DNA of 52,199 bases. Origin: an uncultured Rhodospirillaceae bacterium (lineage in GTDB: Bacteria > Pseudomonadota > Alphaproteobacteria > UBA8366). The notes below the pieces were generated by a model, which did no database searches, was not told the origin of the DNA, and saw only the letters and a list, made by a program, of their open reading frames with translations. The stretch is taken from the NCBI GenBank assembly GCA_913043025.1, contig CAJWLM010000020.1:1-52199 (forward strand), given 5' to 3'. Made by a program: the position numbers and the translations under genes. This document shows, piece by piece, positions 1 to 10,560 of this stretch (position 1 is the stretch's first letter; each line of letters starts with the position of its first letter).

Positions 1-1
1 T

Positions 2-1579
2 TCTATTGGGTTGTTAAACCGAGGTGAACACGCTGAGATTTCGACGTTAGAGGAGGCGATACATTCCGAGCTTTCGGGAAACGTTATTGATCTTTGCCCA
101 GTAGGAGCATTGACTTCTAAGCCTTATGCATTCACTGCGCGGCCGTGGGAGCTCACCAAAACTGAAAGTATAGACGTCATGGATGCACAGGGATCCAACA
201 TCCGCGTGGATGCCCGTGGAAATGAGGTTCTGCGTGTTCTTCCTCGGTTGCACGAGGAAATTAATGAGGAATGGATATCAGATAAAACACGATTTGCATG
301 TGATGGGCTTTCTCGCCAACGGCTGGATCGTCCATATGTTCGCGGTGAGCATGGGAAGTTAGACCCAGTCGATTGGGGGACAGCATTTTCATCGGTTGCA
401 GAAAAAATAAAATCCTTAGAGGGGAAGAGTATTGCCGCGCTTGCTGGCGATTTGGCATGCATTGAGAGTATGTTCGCACTTAAGGAGTTAATGCGTTCGC
501 TTGGTTGCCCTAATCTTGATTGCCGTCAAGATGGTGCAAAGCTGTCAGCGAAAGATCGCGCGGGATACATTTTTAATTCTGGTATTGCCGGACTTGATGA
601 AGCTGACTCTTTGCTGCTGATTGGAACAAACCCTCGTGTTGAGGCATCAGTGCTCAATGCTCGTATTCGTCGTAATTGGTTTTCTAGGAGATTGCCGATT
701 GCATTAGTAGGGGAACCTGCCGATTTGACTTATGACTACGAGCATCTGGGCGCTAATCTGGACTCACTTCGTGCTCTCTCTGAAGGTAGGCACCCCTTTG
801 CGAAAGTGCTTTCCGAATCAGAAAAGCCGATGTTGATAATAGGCATGGGCGCATTGACTCGGGCTGATGGGGAAGCCATCCTCGCTATGGCAAAACAAGT
901 TTCTGATGTGCATGATATGGTCACTGATGATTGGAACGGTTTCAACGTACTTCACACAGCTGCGGCACGTGTCGGTGGACTAGACATAGAATTTGTGCCT
1001 GCTAAGGGTGGTAGTGATATCGGTGATATCCAAACCAAGGCGCAGGCAGGCGAAATTGGGCTTGTTTATCTATTGGGTGCCGACGAGGTAGATATGGATG
1101 CGTTTGGCGATGCCTTCATTGTTTACCAAGGCCATCATGGAGATGCCGGCGCCCATAGAGCGGACGTGATATTGCCGGGCGCTGCCTATACTGAAAAACC
1201 CGCTACATATGTGAACACGGAGGGTCGTGTACAGATAGCGGCACGTGCAACATTTCCACCTGGTGAAGCGCGGGAGGATTGGGCAGTAATCCGTGCGTTG
1301 TCTGGGGTTTTGAATCATCCGTTGCCATTCGATACTCTAGATGAACTTAGAGAAAACCTTCGAAAGTCCTACCCCTCAATGTTAGCCCTCAATACTTTGA
1401 CGGCAGCTAAATGGGATGGTTTTAAACCCAAAGAAGGTAAGGTGGATCCAGCACCTTTAACAAATATTGTGTCAAACTTTTATATGACTAATTCTATCAC
1501 AAGGGCCTCAGAAACGATGGCGCAGTGCACTGAGGAGTTAGGCATAAATGCTTTGAAGGCTACGGGAACAAATGGCTGA
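2..1579 (+). CDS. nuoG: NADH-quinone oxidoreductase subunit G (5' partial)
   Basis: Large iron-sulfur subunit of the peripheral arm of respiratory complex I, carrying electrons from FMN towards NuoI. The reading frame is open to the left edge, so the N-terminal ferredoxin-like part with most cluster cysteines lies outside the window; 525 residues are present of roughly 690 usual. Near residue 32 of the fragment the motif [13 protein letters not shown] supplies the last cysteine of one [4Fe-4S] cluster, followed by the conserved [16 protein letters not shown] and [15 protein letters not shown] segments that lead into the degenerate molybdopterin-oxidoreductase fold. The C-terminal part matches the NuoG-specific end. 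The stop overlaps the nuoH start by 8 bp, indicating translational coupling. Confidence 0.97.
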   Translation, partial: SIGLLNRGEHAEISTLEEAIHSELSGNVIDLCPVGALTSKPYAFTARPWELTKTESIDVMDAQGSNIRVDARGNEVLRVLPRLHEEINEEWISDKTRFACDGLSRQRLDRPYVRGEHGKLDPVDWGTAFSSVAEKIKSLEGKSIAALAGDLACIESMFALKELMRSLGCPNLDCRQDGAKLSAKDRAGYIFNSGIAGLDEADSLLLIGTNPRVEASVLNARIRRNWFSRRLPIALVGEPADLTYDYEHLGANLDSLRALSEGRHPFAKVLSESEKPMLIIGMGALTRADGEAILAMAKQVSDVHDMVTDDWNGFNVLHTAAARVGGLDIEFVPAKGGSDIGDIQTKAQAGEIGLVYLLGADEVDMDAFGDAFIVYQGHHGDAGAHRADVILPGAAYTEKPATYVNTEGRVQIAARATFPPGEAREDWAVIRALSGVLNHPLPFDTLDELRENLRKSYPSMLALNTLTAAKWDGFKPKEGKVDPAPLTNIVSNFYMTNSITRASETMAQCTEELGINALKATGTNG

Positions 1580-2606
1580 ATTTTTCCAATTATATGTGGC
1601 GCCGGTCGCATGGATCATTGGCGGTATTCTGGCGATTACGGTACCTCTTCTTCTTGGCGTGGCGTACCTTACTTTCGCCGAAAGGAAGGTTATTGGGTGG
1701 ATCCAATTGCGGCGTGGACCAAACGTTGTGGGCCCTTTCGGTTTACTCCAGCCTATCGCAGACGGCCTCAAGCTGTTTTTAAAGGAAACTGTTATACCTG
1801 CCAGCGCCAATCGAATTGTGTTTGTACTGGCGCCCATGATTACGTTCATTTTAGCCCTTATAGCTTGGGCGGTTATCCCATTTGGCGAGGGGCTGGTGCT
1901 TGCCGATATCAATGTTGGCGTGCTCTACCTTTTTGCGATTTCCTCTCTCGGTGTCTACGGCATCATTATGGCCGGATGGGCGTCTAATTCAAAATACGCT
2001 TTTCTAGGTGCGCTGCGCTCCGCCGCGCAGATGGTTTCTTACGAAGTTTCAATTGGATTCGTGATAATAACGGTATTGCTTGCTGTTGGCTCACTTAATC
2101 TAAGTGACATTGTAATGGCTCAGAATGGTGGAATTTTACATTGGCATTTTTTGCCTCTGCTACCCATGTTTATTGTTTTTTTTATTTCAGCCCTGGCCGA
2201 AACAAATCGCGCACCGTTTGATTTACCCGAGGCTGAAGCCGAATTAGTTTCTGGGTACAATGTGGAATATTCATCGATGACGTTTGCTATGTTCTTTCTC
2301 GGAGAATACGCCAACATGATACTAATGAGCGGTATGACTGTGGTGTTATTCTTGGGAGGGTGGTTGCCTCCTTTTGACATGCATCCTTTTACTATTATTC
2401 CTGGCCCTATTTGGTTCGTGTTAAAAATCATGGCCGTGCTCTTTCTTTTTTTGTGGGTGCGCGCCACTTTTCCACGTTATCGTTATGATCAGCTAATGCG
2501 CCTCGGCTGGAAAGTTTTTCTTCCTCTCTCATTAGTCTTTGTCGTACTAACCGCTGGCTTTCTCCTTGTTTTTGATTTATTGCCAGTTGCTGGTGGGGGG
2601 AAGTAG
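1572..2606 (+). CDS. nuoH: NADH-quinone oxidoreductase subunit H
   Basis: Membrane subunit of complex I at the junction of the peripheral and membrane arms; it helps form the quinone chamber. The 344-residue product is of normal length and has about eight hydrophobic helices. Family landmarks seen are [16 protein letters not shown] near residues 35-50, [16 protein letters not shown], the loop [20 protein letters not shown] near 215-235, and the late [15 protein letters not shown]. The ATG lies inside the end of nuoG. It is followed by nuoI after only 4 bp. Assignment is certain from these motifs and the nuo gene order. Confidence 0.98.
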   Translation: MAEFFQLYVAPVAWIIGGILAITVPLLLGVAYLTFAERKVIGWIQLRRGPNVVGPFGLLQPIADGLKLFLKETVIPASANRIVFVLAPMITFILALIAWAVIPFGEGLVLADINVGVLYLFAISSLGVYGIIMAGWASNSKYAFLGALRSAAQMVSYEVSIGFVIITVLLAVGSLNLSDIVMAQNGGILHWHFLPLLPMFIVFFISALAETNRAPFDLPEAEAELVSGYNVEYSSMTFAMFFLGEYANMILMSGMTVVLFLGGWLPPFDMHPFTIIPGPIWFVLKIMAVLFLFLWVRATFPRYRYDQLMRLGWKVFLPLSLVFVVLTAGFLLVFDLLPVAGGGK

Positions 2607-2610
2607 TAAA

Positions 2611-3099
2611 ATGTCAATATTTGATCGTGCCGCACGTGGTTTTCTGTTAGTGGAACTTGTCGCTGGCATGTGGCTTACGTTCAAATCTATGTTTAAACCT
2701 AAGCACACCATAAATTATCCCTACGAAAAAGGCCCACTTAGTCCGAGGTTTCGAGGAGAACACGCTCTCAGGAGATATCCCAACGGTGAGGAGAGATGCA
2801 TCGCGTGCAAGCTTTGTGAAGCCGTATGTCCTGCACAGGCCATAACGATTGAGGCAGAGCCCAGGGCGGATGGTTCACGCCGCACCACACGCTATGATAT
2901 AGACATGACTAAATGTATTTATTGTGGTTTCTGCCAAGAGGCTTGTCCAGTTGATGCAATAGTGGAAGGGCCAAATTATGAATTTTCCAAGGAGACGCGC
3001 GAGGAGCTGTTTTACAACAAAGGGAAATTATTAAGGAATGGTGAACGTTGGGAAAGTGAATTAGCCAATAATATAGACCTTGACGCGCCATATAGATAA
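2611..3099 (+). CDS. nuoI: NADH-quinone oxidoreductase subunit I
   Basis: Complex I subunit carrying clusters N6a and N6b, which pass electrons on towards cluster N2 and the quinone site. Two ferredoxin motifs of the form CxxCxxCxxxCP are visible: C63, C66, C69, C73 and C102, C105, C108, C112. The product has 162 residues, normal for alphaproteobacteria. I chose the ATG at 2611 ([11 protein letters not shown]) because it follows a G-rich stretch at 2594-2600; the frame is open further upstream into nuoH, but that extension is not family-like. A 37-bp gap with an AAGGA site precedes nuoJ. Confidence 0.98.
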   Translation: MSIFDRAARGFLLVELVAGMWLTFKSMFKPKHTINYPYEKGPLSPRFRGEHALRRYPNGEERCIACKLCEAVCPAQAITIEAEPRADGSRRTTRYDIDMTKCIYCGFCQEACPVDAIVEGPNYEFSKETREELFYNKGKLLRNGERWESELANNIDLDAPYR

Positions 3100-3136
3100 A
3101 GAAGTTTCGGCACTCAACTAAAGGATATCAGCTTTC

Positions 3137-3751
3137 ATGATGGTGCAAGCAATAGCTTTTTATGTTTTCGCTGGCGTTACTATCGCTTCGGCGGCCATGG
3201 TGATTGGATCGCGTAATCCTGTGCATTCGGTTCTTTTCTTAATTCTAGCTTTTTTTAATTCTGCTGGTCTCTTTGTTTTAATGGGTGCAGAATTCCTAGC
3301 GATGACGTTGGTGATAGTTTATGTAGGCGCAGTCGCTGTTTTATTCCTTTTTGTTGTTATGATGCTCGACATAAATTTTGTGAAACTCAGGCAAGGATTT
3401 TTGCAATACCTTCCAATCGGTGGATTAATAGGTCTCGTCCTTATTGTAGAGTTATTAATGGTGGTCAGTGGCTGGGTTGTTTCTCCTGCCGGTCTAAAAA
3501 CCGCTGCAATCAACTCTCAGGCCATTGATGGTGTGTCCAATACTTTGGCACTCGGTCGTCTAATATATACTGAATACGTTTACCTTTTTCAGGCCTCTGG
3601 TCTAATTTTATTGATTGCGATGCTCGGAGCTATTGTACTCACTCTGAGGCAGCGTGAAGGCGTAAAAAGGCAACGCATAACGGATCAGCTAGATCGGAAA
3701 CCCGAGGACTCTGTTGAAATTATTGACGTTAAAACGGGTAGCGGGGTTTAG
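3137..3751 (+). CDS. nuoJ: NADH-quinone oxidoreductase subunit J
   Basis: Small hydrophobic subunit of the complex I membrane arm, 204 residues with about five membrane segments. The conserved helix around [20 protein letters not shown] (residues about 50-70), containing the pi-bulge region implicated in coupling, is clear. The C-terminal tail after the last helix is polar and charged ([19 protein letters not shown]). There are tandem ATGs at 3137 and 3140; an AAGGA site at 3121-3125 fits either. It is followed by nuoK after 2 bp. Confidence 0.97.
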   Translation: MMVQAIAFYVFAGVTIASAAMVIGSRNPVHSVLFLILAFFNSAGLFVLMGAEFLAMTLVIVYVGAVAVLFLFVVMMLDINFVKLRQGFLQYLPIGGLIGLVLIVELLMVVSGWVVSPAGLKTAAINSQAIDGVSNTLALGRLIYTEYVYLFQASGLILLIAMLGAIVLTLRQREGVKRQRITDQLDRKPEDSVEIIDVKTGSGV

Positions 3752-3753
3752 TT

Positions 3754-4062
3754 ATGGAAATTACACTTGGGCACTATCTAGGGCTTGGAGCTGTGCTTTT
3801 TGCCCTTGGCCTTTTCGGTATTTTCATTAATCGTAAAAACGTAATTATTATTTTGATGTCCATAGAGCTTATGTTGCTCGCTGTTAATATCAATTTTGTT
3901 GCTTTTTCCACGCATCTCCAAAACTTGGTCGGTCAAGTTTTTGCTCTGTTTGTTTTAACTGTAGCTGCTGCAGAGGCGGCAATCGGGCTTGCTATCTTGG
4001 TGGTTTATTATCGGAATCGTGGTTCGATTGCGGTTGAAGATATCAATATGATGAAAGGCTGA
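3754..4062 (+). CDS. nuoK: NADH-quinone oxidoreductase subunit K
   Basis: Smallest membrane subunit of complex I, related to MrpC antiporter subunits. It has 102 residues and three membrane helices, as usual. Two buried glutamates needed for proton transfer in the family are present: E38 (in [17 protein letters not shown]) and E74 (in [17 protein letters not shown]). It lies 2 bp after nuoJ and 6 bp before nuoL, so the genes are co-transcribed and probably co-translated. Confidence 0.98.
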   Translation: MEITLGHYLGLGAVLFALGLFGIFINRKNVIIILMSIELMLLAVNINFVAFSTHLQNLVGQVFALFVLTVAAAEAAIGLAILVVYYRNRGSIAVEDINMMKG

Positions 4063-4068
4063 TGGTTA

Positions 4069-6024
4069 ATGGAAACTTTAGCCGTTTTTCTTCCGCTACT
4101 AGGGGCAATCTTAGCTGGTTTGTTCGGTTTCGTTTTGCGTGATCGAGGGGCAGTTCTGGTCACGTCATCGTTACTTACAATATCAGCAGTTTTATCATGG
4201 GTGTTATTTTACGACGTGATATGGGGAACGGGGCCCCGCACCGTACATCTATTAAATTGGGTGTCGGTTGATAAATTTATTTTTAATTGGGCACTTCTTA
4301 TTGACCAGTTAACAGTGGTGATGCTCGTTGTAGTGACCACTGTTTCCAGTGTCGTTCACTGGTATTCCATAGGGTATATGCACCACGATAAATCCATACC
4401 CCGTTTCTTTGCCTATCTTAGTTTTTTTACTTTTTTTATGTTGATGTTGGTCACCTCCGATAATTTAATTCAAATGTTTTTTGGTTGGGAGGGTGTCGGG
4501 CTATGCTCCTATTTATTGATTGGTTTTTGGTTTGATAAACCGAGCGCCAATGCCGCTGCGATTAAAGCATTTGTTGTCAACAGAGTGGGCGATTTTGGCT
4601 ATGCGCTCGGTATATTTGGTGTGTTTGTTCTGTTTGGAACTATCCAACTTGATGACATTTTTCTTGCTGCTTCTAGCAAGGCGGAAGCGAAAATAATATT
4701 CCTAGGAATAGAATTCCACGCGATCACAGTCCTTTGTCTCCTCTTGTTTATCGGCGCAATGGGAAAATCAGCCCAACTTGGACTCCATACTTGGTTGCCA
4801 GATGCAATGGAAGGCCCGACACCCGTGTCTGCCCTTATACATGCAGCTACAATGGTAACTGCCGGCGTGTTCATGGTATGTCGTTTATCTCCATTATTTG
4901 AGTACTCTGAAACAGCCCTTGCCGTTGTTGCTGTCGTAGGTGCGTCAACTGCTTTTTTTGCAGCAACCGTTGGGCTCACGCAAAATGATATCAAACGGGT
5001 GATTGCGTATTCAACCTGCTCTCAATTGGGATACATGTTCTTCGCTGCCGGTCTATCTGCCTATGGTGCGGCCATGTTCCACTTGTTCACACATGCTTTT
5101 TTTAAGGCGTTGCTATTTCTCGGGTCTGGTTGTGTCATACACGCCATGTCTGATGAGCAAGATATGCGTAAGATGGGCGGAATTCGCAAGTTGGTACCCA
5201 TCACGTATATTTATATGTGGATCGGCTCCCTAGCGTTGGCTGGAATAGGCATTCCCGGGTTGGGTGGATTTGCTGGTTTCCATTCAAAGGATATAATTCT
5301 GGAGTCGGCATGGGCTGCAGATAGCATTTTCGGATATTACTCATTTTGGCTTGGCTTAATTGCGGCTCTAATGACCGCATTTTATTCTTGGAGACTATTA
5401 TTCCTCACTTTTCACGGACAGGCTCGTTGCGACGAACGCACGCTTGCCCATGTTCATGAATCTCCGGCTATTATGTGGGTACCGCTGCTCGTTCTTGCCG
5501 CTGGTGCCGTCGTAGCTGGCTACTTGGGGCACACAGTTTTTGCTGGCGGGGGCGATCAAATGAGGTCATTTTGGGGGGATGCGTTATTTATGCTTCCCAC
5601 TCACACGGCATTAGAAAATGCTCACAAGGTACCTCTGTGGGTAAAAGTGTCTCCGCTTGCTGCAGGTCTCATGGGAATTTCAATTGCTTACATCTTCTAT
5701 ATTCAGAATAATAAGCTCCCGTCAAATTGTGCAGCACGGTTCAAACCACTTTATGAAATATCCTACAATAAATGGTATTTTGATGAACTGTACGACAGAA
5801 TCTTTGTAAAGCCCGCATTTGTCATAGGCCGTTATCTCTGGAAATCTGGTGACGGTGCCGTGATAGATAGGCTTGGTCCTGATGGTCTTGCGATGGTTAC
5901 TTTACGCTTCTCAAGATTGGTTAGTATTTTACAAACTGGGTATGTCTACCACTATGCATTTGCTATGTTGATTGGTCTTGTCGGCCTTGTAAGCTGGTAC
6001 GTCTTTTCAGAATTTTTGCGGTAG
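4069..6024 (+). CDS. nuoL: NADH-quinone oxidoreductase subunit L
   Basis: Largest antiporter-like subunit at the distal end of the complex I membrane arm; it pumps protons and carries the long lateral helix. The 651-residue length is typical. Key channel residues are present: E141 in [18 protein letters not shown] and K233 in [19 protein letters not shown], followed by the [16 protein letters not shown] signature. A run of hydrophobic helices fills the whole protein and a final helix near the C-terminus is consistent with the lateral-helix anchor. The neighbours nuoK and nuoM are 6 and 5 bp away. Confidence 0.98.
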   Translation: METLAVFLPLLGAILAGLFGFVLRDRGAVLVTSSLLTISAVLSWVLFYDVIWGTGPRTVHLLNWVSVDKFIFNWALLIDQLTVVMLVVVTTVSSVVHWYSIGYMHHDKSIPRFFAYLSFFTFFMLMLVTSDNLIQMFFGWEGVGLCSYLLIGFWFDKPSANAAAIKAFVVNRVGDFGYALGIFGVFVLFGTIQLDDIFLAASSKAEAKIIFLGIEFHAITVLCLLLFIGAMGKSAQLGLHTWLPDAMEGPTPVSALIHAATMVTAGVFMVCRLSPLFEYSETALAVVAVVGASTAFFAATVGLTQNDIKRVIAYSTCSQLGYMFFAAGLSAYGAAMFHLFTHAFFKALLFLGSGCVIHAMSDEQDMRKMGGIRKLVPITYIYMWIGSLALAGIGIPGLGGFAGFHSKDIILESAWAADSIFGYYSFWLGLIAALMTAFYSWRLLFLTFHGQARCDERTLAHVHESPAIMWVPLLVLAAGAVVAGYLGHTVFAGGGDQMRSFWGDALFMLPTHTALENAHKVPLWVKVSPLAAGLMGISIAYIFYIQNNKLPSNCAARFKPLYEISYNKWYFDELYDRIFVKPAFVIGRYLWKSGDGAVIDRLGPDGLAMVTLRFSRLVSILQTGYVYHYAFAMLIGLVGLVSWYVFSEFLR

Positions 6025-6029
6025 GCTTC

Positions 6030-7565
6030 ATGTCGAATTTATATCTGCTCAGTCTAACTATATTCACGCCTTTGGCGGGTGTTTTATTTATTTTGTTGAC
6101 CTACGCGTTGCGTGAAGACCAGGAGGCCGCAGCTAATAGTGCACGTTGGATTGCTTTGTGGGCATCCTTAGCAACATTTGTTGTCTCCCTTTTTCTTTGG
6201 TTAGATTTTGATGCTACAAAAGCGGGCTTTCAGTTTATCGAAAAAGTAGAATGGATATCGTCGCTGGGCATCCATTATTATGTTGGGATTGATGGGATAT
6301 CGTTATTTTTTGTGCTGCTTTCGACCTTCCTGACCCCCATTTGTGTTTTGGCAAGCTGGGCAACAATCCGAAATCATGTTCGGGAATACATGATAGCCTT
6401 TTTAGCATTAGAGACCTTCATGATTGGGGTTTTTTGTGCCCTTGACATGGTATTGTTTTATATTTTCTTTGAGGCGGTTCTTATCCCAATGTTCATCATC
6501 ATTGGTGTGTGGGGTGGCCCACGTCGCGTTTATGCCTCATTCAAGCTCTTTTTATATACATTGCTCGGTTCCGTCCTGATGTTATTAGCCATGCTAGCTA
6601 TCTATATAACTGCAGGCACCACGAGTATTCCGGAGCTTATGACATATGAATTTGATCGTGGTCTTCAGATTTGGCTTTGGCTTGCCTTCTTCGCTTCTTT
6701 TGCTGTTAAAATTCCAATGTGGCCGGTTCATACGTGGCTTCCTGATGCTCATGTTGAAGCTCCTACCGCCGGGTCAGTGATCCTTGCTGGTGTGCTCCTA
6801 AAAATGGGTGGCTATGGGTTTTTGCGATTTTCATTGCCTATGTTTCCACTTGCTTCAGATATTTTCGCGCCGGTTGTTTTTTTACTGAGCATTATAGCTG
6901 TCATATACACCTCGCTTGTCGCATTAGCGCAAGAAGACATGAAAAAGCTAATCGCTTATTCTTCAGTAGCTCACATGGGATTTGTTACCGTTGGGATCTT
7001 TGTTGCCAACCAACAGGGTGTGACGGGCGCAATCATTCAAATGCTTAGTCACGGCATTGTTTCAGCTGCATTATTTTTATGTGTAGGGGTTGTCTATGAC
7101 AGGCGCCATAGTCGTGTTATTGCGGATTATGGTGGGTTGGTCCATCGGATGCCTAAGTATGCAGCCGTGTTTATGATCTTTATGCTTGCGTCGATAGGGT
7201 TGCCAGGCACGAGCGGTTTTGTTGGCGAATTGCTTGTATTACTGGGTGCTTTCAAGTCAAACACTTGGATCGCAGCTTTAATTGCGACGGGTCTTATTTT
7301 AGGTGCAGCATACATGCTTTACCTCTACCGACGCATCATCTTTGGGTTACTTAAAAAAGACGAACTATTGAGCATTGCTGATCTCAATAAAAGAGAACTT
7401 TTGGTCTTTACGCCGTTGGTGTTGGTCGTTCTTTGGATGGGCATTTATCCCACATCTTTTCTGGAGCCCATGGAAATTTCTATCACCAAGTTATTAGCCG
7501 ATTACGATTATGCTCTGGCAAGTTATGAGGCAGCAATCCCAAATAATAACATGGCGTTTCGCTAA
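6030..7565 (+). CDS. nuoM: NADH-quinone oxidoreductase subunit M
   Basis: Second antiporter-like proton-pumping subunit of complex I, 511 residues and about 14 membrane helices. Channel residues expected from the family are visible: E148 ([20 protein letters not shown]) and K227 ([20 protein letters not shown]). The signature [21 protein letters not shown] follows directly. It begins 5 bp after nuoL and ends 12 bp before nuoN, in normal nuo order. Confidence 0.98.
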   Translation: MSNLYLLSLTIFTPLAGVLFILLTYALREDQEAAANSARWIALWASLATFVVSLFLWLDFDATKAGFQFIEKVEWISSLGIHYYVGIDGISLFFVLLSTFLTPICVLASWATIRNHVREYMIAFLALETFMIGVFCALDMVLFYIFFEAVLIPMFIIIGVWGGPRRVYASFKLFLYTLLGSVLMLLAMLAIYITAGTTSIPELMTYEFDRGLQIWLWLAFFASFAVKIPMWPVHTWLPDAHVEAPTAGSVILAGVLLKMGGYGFLRFSLPMFPLASDIFAPVVFLLSIIAVIYTSLVALAQEDMKKLIAYSSVAHMGFVTVGIFVANQQGVTGAIIQMLSHGIVSAALFLCVGVVYDRRHSRVIADYGGLVHRMPKYAAVFMIFMLASIGLPGTSGFVGELLVLLGAFKSNTWIAALIATGLILGAAYMLYLYRRIIFGLLKKDELLSIADLNKRELLVFTPLVLVVLWMGIYPTSFLEPMEISITKLLADYDYALASYEAAIPNNNMAFR

Positions 7566-7577
7566 AGGCTTAATTGT

Positions 7578-9026
7578 ATGAATAGTTTTGTTGACCTGCT
7601 TATTTCTTTGCCAGAGCTTTTTTTGGTCTTAACCGCAATGGGAATGATGGTAGCTGGTGTCTACACGTCTGCTGGCAAGGCATACACTTTAATCTCTAAT
7701 GCAGCCGTGCTTAGTCTTTTTGGGGCGATCGGACTTGTACTATTTGCCAAAACAGGGACGACACTCGCTTTTAATGACTTATTTATAAATGACGGTTTTG
7801 CACAATATATAAAAATTATTCTGCTGCTGGCGGCGGCTTTGGTTATTTTAATCGGCGATCGTGCTGTGCGGAAAATTAAAATAGCACATTTTGAGTATCC
7901 TATTCTTATAATCTTTGCGACTATTGGCATGATGCTAATGGTTTCGGCCAATGACCTAATGTCGCTCTATGTAGGTTTAGAGTTACAAAGTTTAGCTCTT
8001 TATGTTGTTGCAGCTCTTAATCGAGACTCATTGCGCTCTAGCGAAGCTGGACTTAAGTATTTCGTCTTGGGTGCGTTATCCTCAGGAATGCTTTTGTACG
8101 GCTGTTCCTTGATTTATGGATATGCAGGGACAACAAGTTTCACAGGCCTCGAGACTGCGGTAGCTGGCGCAAGTAATATCTCTTTAGGTTTATTGACTGG
8201 GCTGGTTTTTTTAATTGTCGGCTTAGCCTTTAAAGTGGCGGCTGTCCCTTTCCACATGTGGACGCCAGACGTTTACGAAGGGGCGCCAACACCTGTGACA
8301 GCTTTCTTTGCAGCTGCGCCGAAAGTGGCTTCTATGGCCCTTTTTGTCCGGATAACTATGGGACCGTTCCAGGGCATGGCGGATCAATGGCAACAGATCA
8401 TTATAGTGCTCTCAATCCTTTCCATGGTACTCGCGGCGCTTGCTGCAATAAGTCAAACGAATATAAAGCGCCTTATGGCCTATAGTTCAATTGGCCATGC
8501 GGGTTACGCATTGATTGGTCTGGGGGCAGGTACGAAACAAGGCACGACCGCAATATTAATCTACTTAGCTATTTATATCGTGATGGTTATAGGGACTTTC
8601 GCCTGTATCTTATGCATGAAGAGGAAAGGTAACAGCGTTGAGCAAATCAACGATCTAGCTGGATTAGGCAAATCGCATCCAGCGATAGCTGCAGCTCTAC
8701 TATTGTTTATGTTTTCAATGGCTGGGATACCACCGCTCGCCGGATTTTTCGGTAAACTGTATATTTTTCTTGCTGCGATAGAAGCTGAATTGTATTCGCT
8801 CGCTGTCATCGGCGTTCTGTCTAGTGTAGTTGGCTCGTTCTATTATCTTCGTATAGTTAAGGTTATGTACTTCGATAATTTATCGGACGAACTAGATAGT
8901 GTCACTGGAAAGCGGATCAGTGTGATTATTTCGCTCTGCGCATTGACGATTTTATTATTCTTCCTCAGCCCTTCATTGCTCGTTGATAGTGCGTCTACTG
9001 CGGCGTCCGTCCTTTTTGAAAAATAG
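7578..9026 (+). CDS. nuoN: NADH-quinone oxidoreductase subunit N
   Basis: Third antiporter-like subunit of complex I, next to NuoK in the membrane arm; 482 residues, about 14 helices. Recognisable landmarks are the glutamate helix YVGLELQSLALYVVAALNR, the lysine-bearing KVAAVPFHMWTPDVYEGAPT and the following TAFFAAAPKVAS. It is the last complex I gene; birA starts 1 bp after its stop, so the biotin ligase appears to share the nuo transcript, as in many alphaproteobacteria. Confidence 0.98.
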   Translation: MNSFVDLLISLPELFLVLTAMGMMVAGVYTSAGKAYTLISNAAVLSLFGAIGLVLFAKTGTTLAFNDLFINDGFAQYIKIILLLAAALVILIGDRAVRKIKIAHFEYPILIIFATIGMMLMVSANDLMSLYVGLELQSLALYVVAALNRDSLRSSEAGLKYFVLGALSSGMLLYGCSLIYGYAGTTSFTGLETAVAGASNISLGLLTGLVFLIVGLAFKVAAVPFHMWTPDVYEGAPTPVTAFFAAAPKVASMALFVRITMGPFQGMADQWQQIIIVLSILSMVLAALAAISQTNIKRLMAYSSIGHAGYALIGLGAGTKQGTTAILIYLAIYIVMVIGTFACILCMKRKGNSVEQINDLAGLGKSHPAIAAALLLFMFSMAGIPPLAGFFGKLYIFLAAIEAELYSLAVIGVLSSVVGSFYYLRIVKVMYFDNLSDELDSVTGKRISVIISLCALTILLFFLSPSLLVDSASTAASVLFEK

Positions 9027-9027
9027 T

Positions 9028-9780
9028 ATGGGATTGGTGATGGCCGACTGCAATGGTGGGATTCGTATTCTAAGATACGGGGAACTTGGCTCAACTAATG
9101 AGCAAGCCAAAGCTCTGGTTGAGGCAGGCTTTTCGGAAAGACTGGTTATTAGCAGCGATCACCAAACCGATGCGAGGGGACGTAATGGCAGACAATGGCA
9201 GTCCCTTCGTGGAAATTTAGCATGTAGTATTGTTGTTTGTCCCAGCCTACCTCCTGCACGTCTCAGCGAATTAAGCTTTGTTGCAGCTGTCGCTGTTCAA
9301 CGATGTATTAAAAAATTGATTCCATCCCTCGCGGTGAAAATTAAGTGGCCTAATGATATACTAGTGGAGGGTGCCAAAATATCTGGAATACTTCTTGAAG
9401 TAGCTAACGCTGTTGCCTCTAAACATCCAAGCGTGATAGTCGGTATAGGAGTTAATGTTGCGTTAGCCCCTGATAACTTAAAATATCGTGCTACCTGCAT
9501 GCGTGATTTGGATTGTGGGGTGTCGGGTGATGTGCTTTTGTCTGATTTGATTGAACAATTCTTAGAACTTGAAAATAAATGGGCACAATCCGGCCTCGAC
9601 CCAATCTTGGCTGAATGGCTTGATCATGCAGTTGGTTTGGGTGAAAAAATCTTGGTTCGTACGGGTGAACGCAAATTAGAAGGTGTATTCGAGAATCTTG
9701 ATGAGAAAGGAGCGCTTTTATTACGAGGTGCAGATGGAAAAGTGGATAAAATATCTGCAGGTGACATTTTTATTAGTTAG
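9028..9780 (+). CDS. birA: Biotin--[acetyl-CoA-carboxylase] ligase
   Basis: Attaches biotin, through biotinyl-AMP, to the carboxyl carrier of acetyl-CoA carboxylase. The catalytic core is clear: STNEQAKAL, the adenylate-binding GRNGRQWQS loop, KWPNDILVEGAKISGILLE, and the C-terminal SH3-like domain (GERKLEGVFENLDEKGALLL). There is no N-terminal winged-helix domain, so this is a monofunctional enzyme that does not act as a repressor. I use the ATG at 9028, 1 bp after the nuoN stop; the in-frame ATG at 9040 is an alternative, and the ribosome site is weak for both. Length about 250 residues is normal. Confidence 0.93.
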   Translation: MGLVMADCNGGIRILRYGELGSTNEQAKALVEAGFSERLVISSDHQTDARGRNGRQWQSLRGNLACSIVVCPSLPPARLSELSFVAAVAVQRCIKKLIPSLAVKIKWPNDILVEGAKISGILLEVANAVASKHPSVIVGIGVNVALAPDNLKYRATCMRDLDCGVSGDVLLSDLIEQFLELENKWAQSGLDPILAEWLDHAVGLGEKILVRTGERKLEGVFENLDEKGALLLRGADGKVDKISAGDIFIS

Positions 9781-9789
9781 GACCGTGGT

Positions 9790-10560
9790 ATGCTTCTGAC
9801 AGTTGATTCTGGCAACACCAATGTTGTGTTCGCAGTGTACGATGCCGAAAAACAACGTGCAGCCTGGCGGTGCGGAAATTATCCGAAACGTACTGCTGAT
9901 GAGTACGCTGTATGGTTGTCACAACTTTTCGAGTTGGAGGGGTTGAGTATAGATGAAATAGATGGCGCTATAGTGGGAAGCGTGGTGCCAGAAACAAAAA
10001 TAAATTTAGTTGAACTCTGCTGTCAGCATTTTGGGGGCAGACCTATGCTGGTCGATGACCCAGGCATTAATCTTGGGTTATCGGTTAAAATTGAACGCCC
10101 TGATCACGTTGGCGATGACCGTCTAGCAAATGCAGTCGCTGCGCATGTCCGTTTTGGAGGCCCCCTAATCATTGTCGACTTTGGCACAGCTACAACCTTT
10201 GACGTAATCGACGACGAGGGCAGTTACCTTGGAGGGGTCATCGCGCCTGGTATTAATCTCTCTGTAGAGGCGTTACATCAGGCTGCTGCTCGCCTTCCTC
10301 GAGTGTCTGTCAGCCGTCCAAGCTCTGTTATTGGGAAGGCAACAGTTCCTGCTATGCAATCAGGAATATATTGGGGCTATGTCGGATTGCTAGAAGGCTT
10401 AATTGACCGTATAGCTAAGGAGTATGGTACTTCCTTAAAAGCGGTTGCGACGGGTGGACTAGCATCCTTATTCTTCGATGCAACTAATGCGATTACTGCT
10501 GTTGACAGTGGTATGACAACGCGAGGCCTTGCTGAAATATATCGCCGAAATATCAAATGA
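9790..10560 (+). CDS. coaX: Type III pantothenate kinase
   Basis: Phosphorylates pantothenate in the first step of coenzyme A synthesis. It is the CoaX (type III) enzyme of the acetate/sugar kinase superfamily and not CoaA, shown by the N-terminal phosphate loop DSGNTNVVFAVYD (D6 onward), the central DRLANAVAA and IIVDFGTATTFDVID motifs, and GGVIAPGINLS. Length 256 residues is normal. It sits between birA and rnj, the usual alphaproteobacterial place, and its stop overlaps the rnj start by 4 bp (ATGA). Confidence 0.96.
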   Translation: MLLTVDSGNTNVVFAVYDAEKQRAAWRCGNYPKRTADEYAVWLSQLFELEGLSIDEIDGAIVGSVVPETKINLVELCCQHFGGRPMLVDDPGINLGLSVKIERPDHVGDDRLANAVAAHVRFGGPLIIVDFGTATTFDVIDDEGSYLGGVIAPGINLSVEALHQAAARLPRVSVSRPSSVIGKATVPAMQSGIYWGYVGLLEGLIDRIAKEYGTSLKAVATGGLASLFFDATNAITAVDSGMTTRGLAEIYRRNIK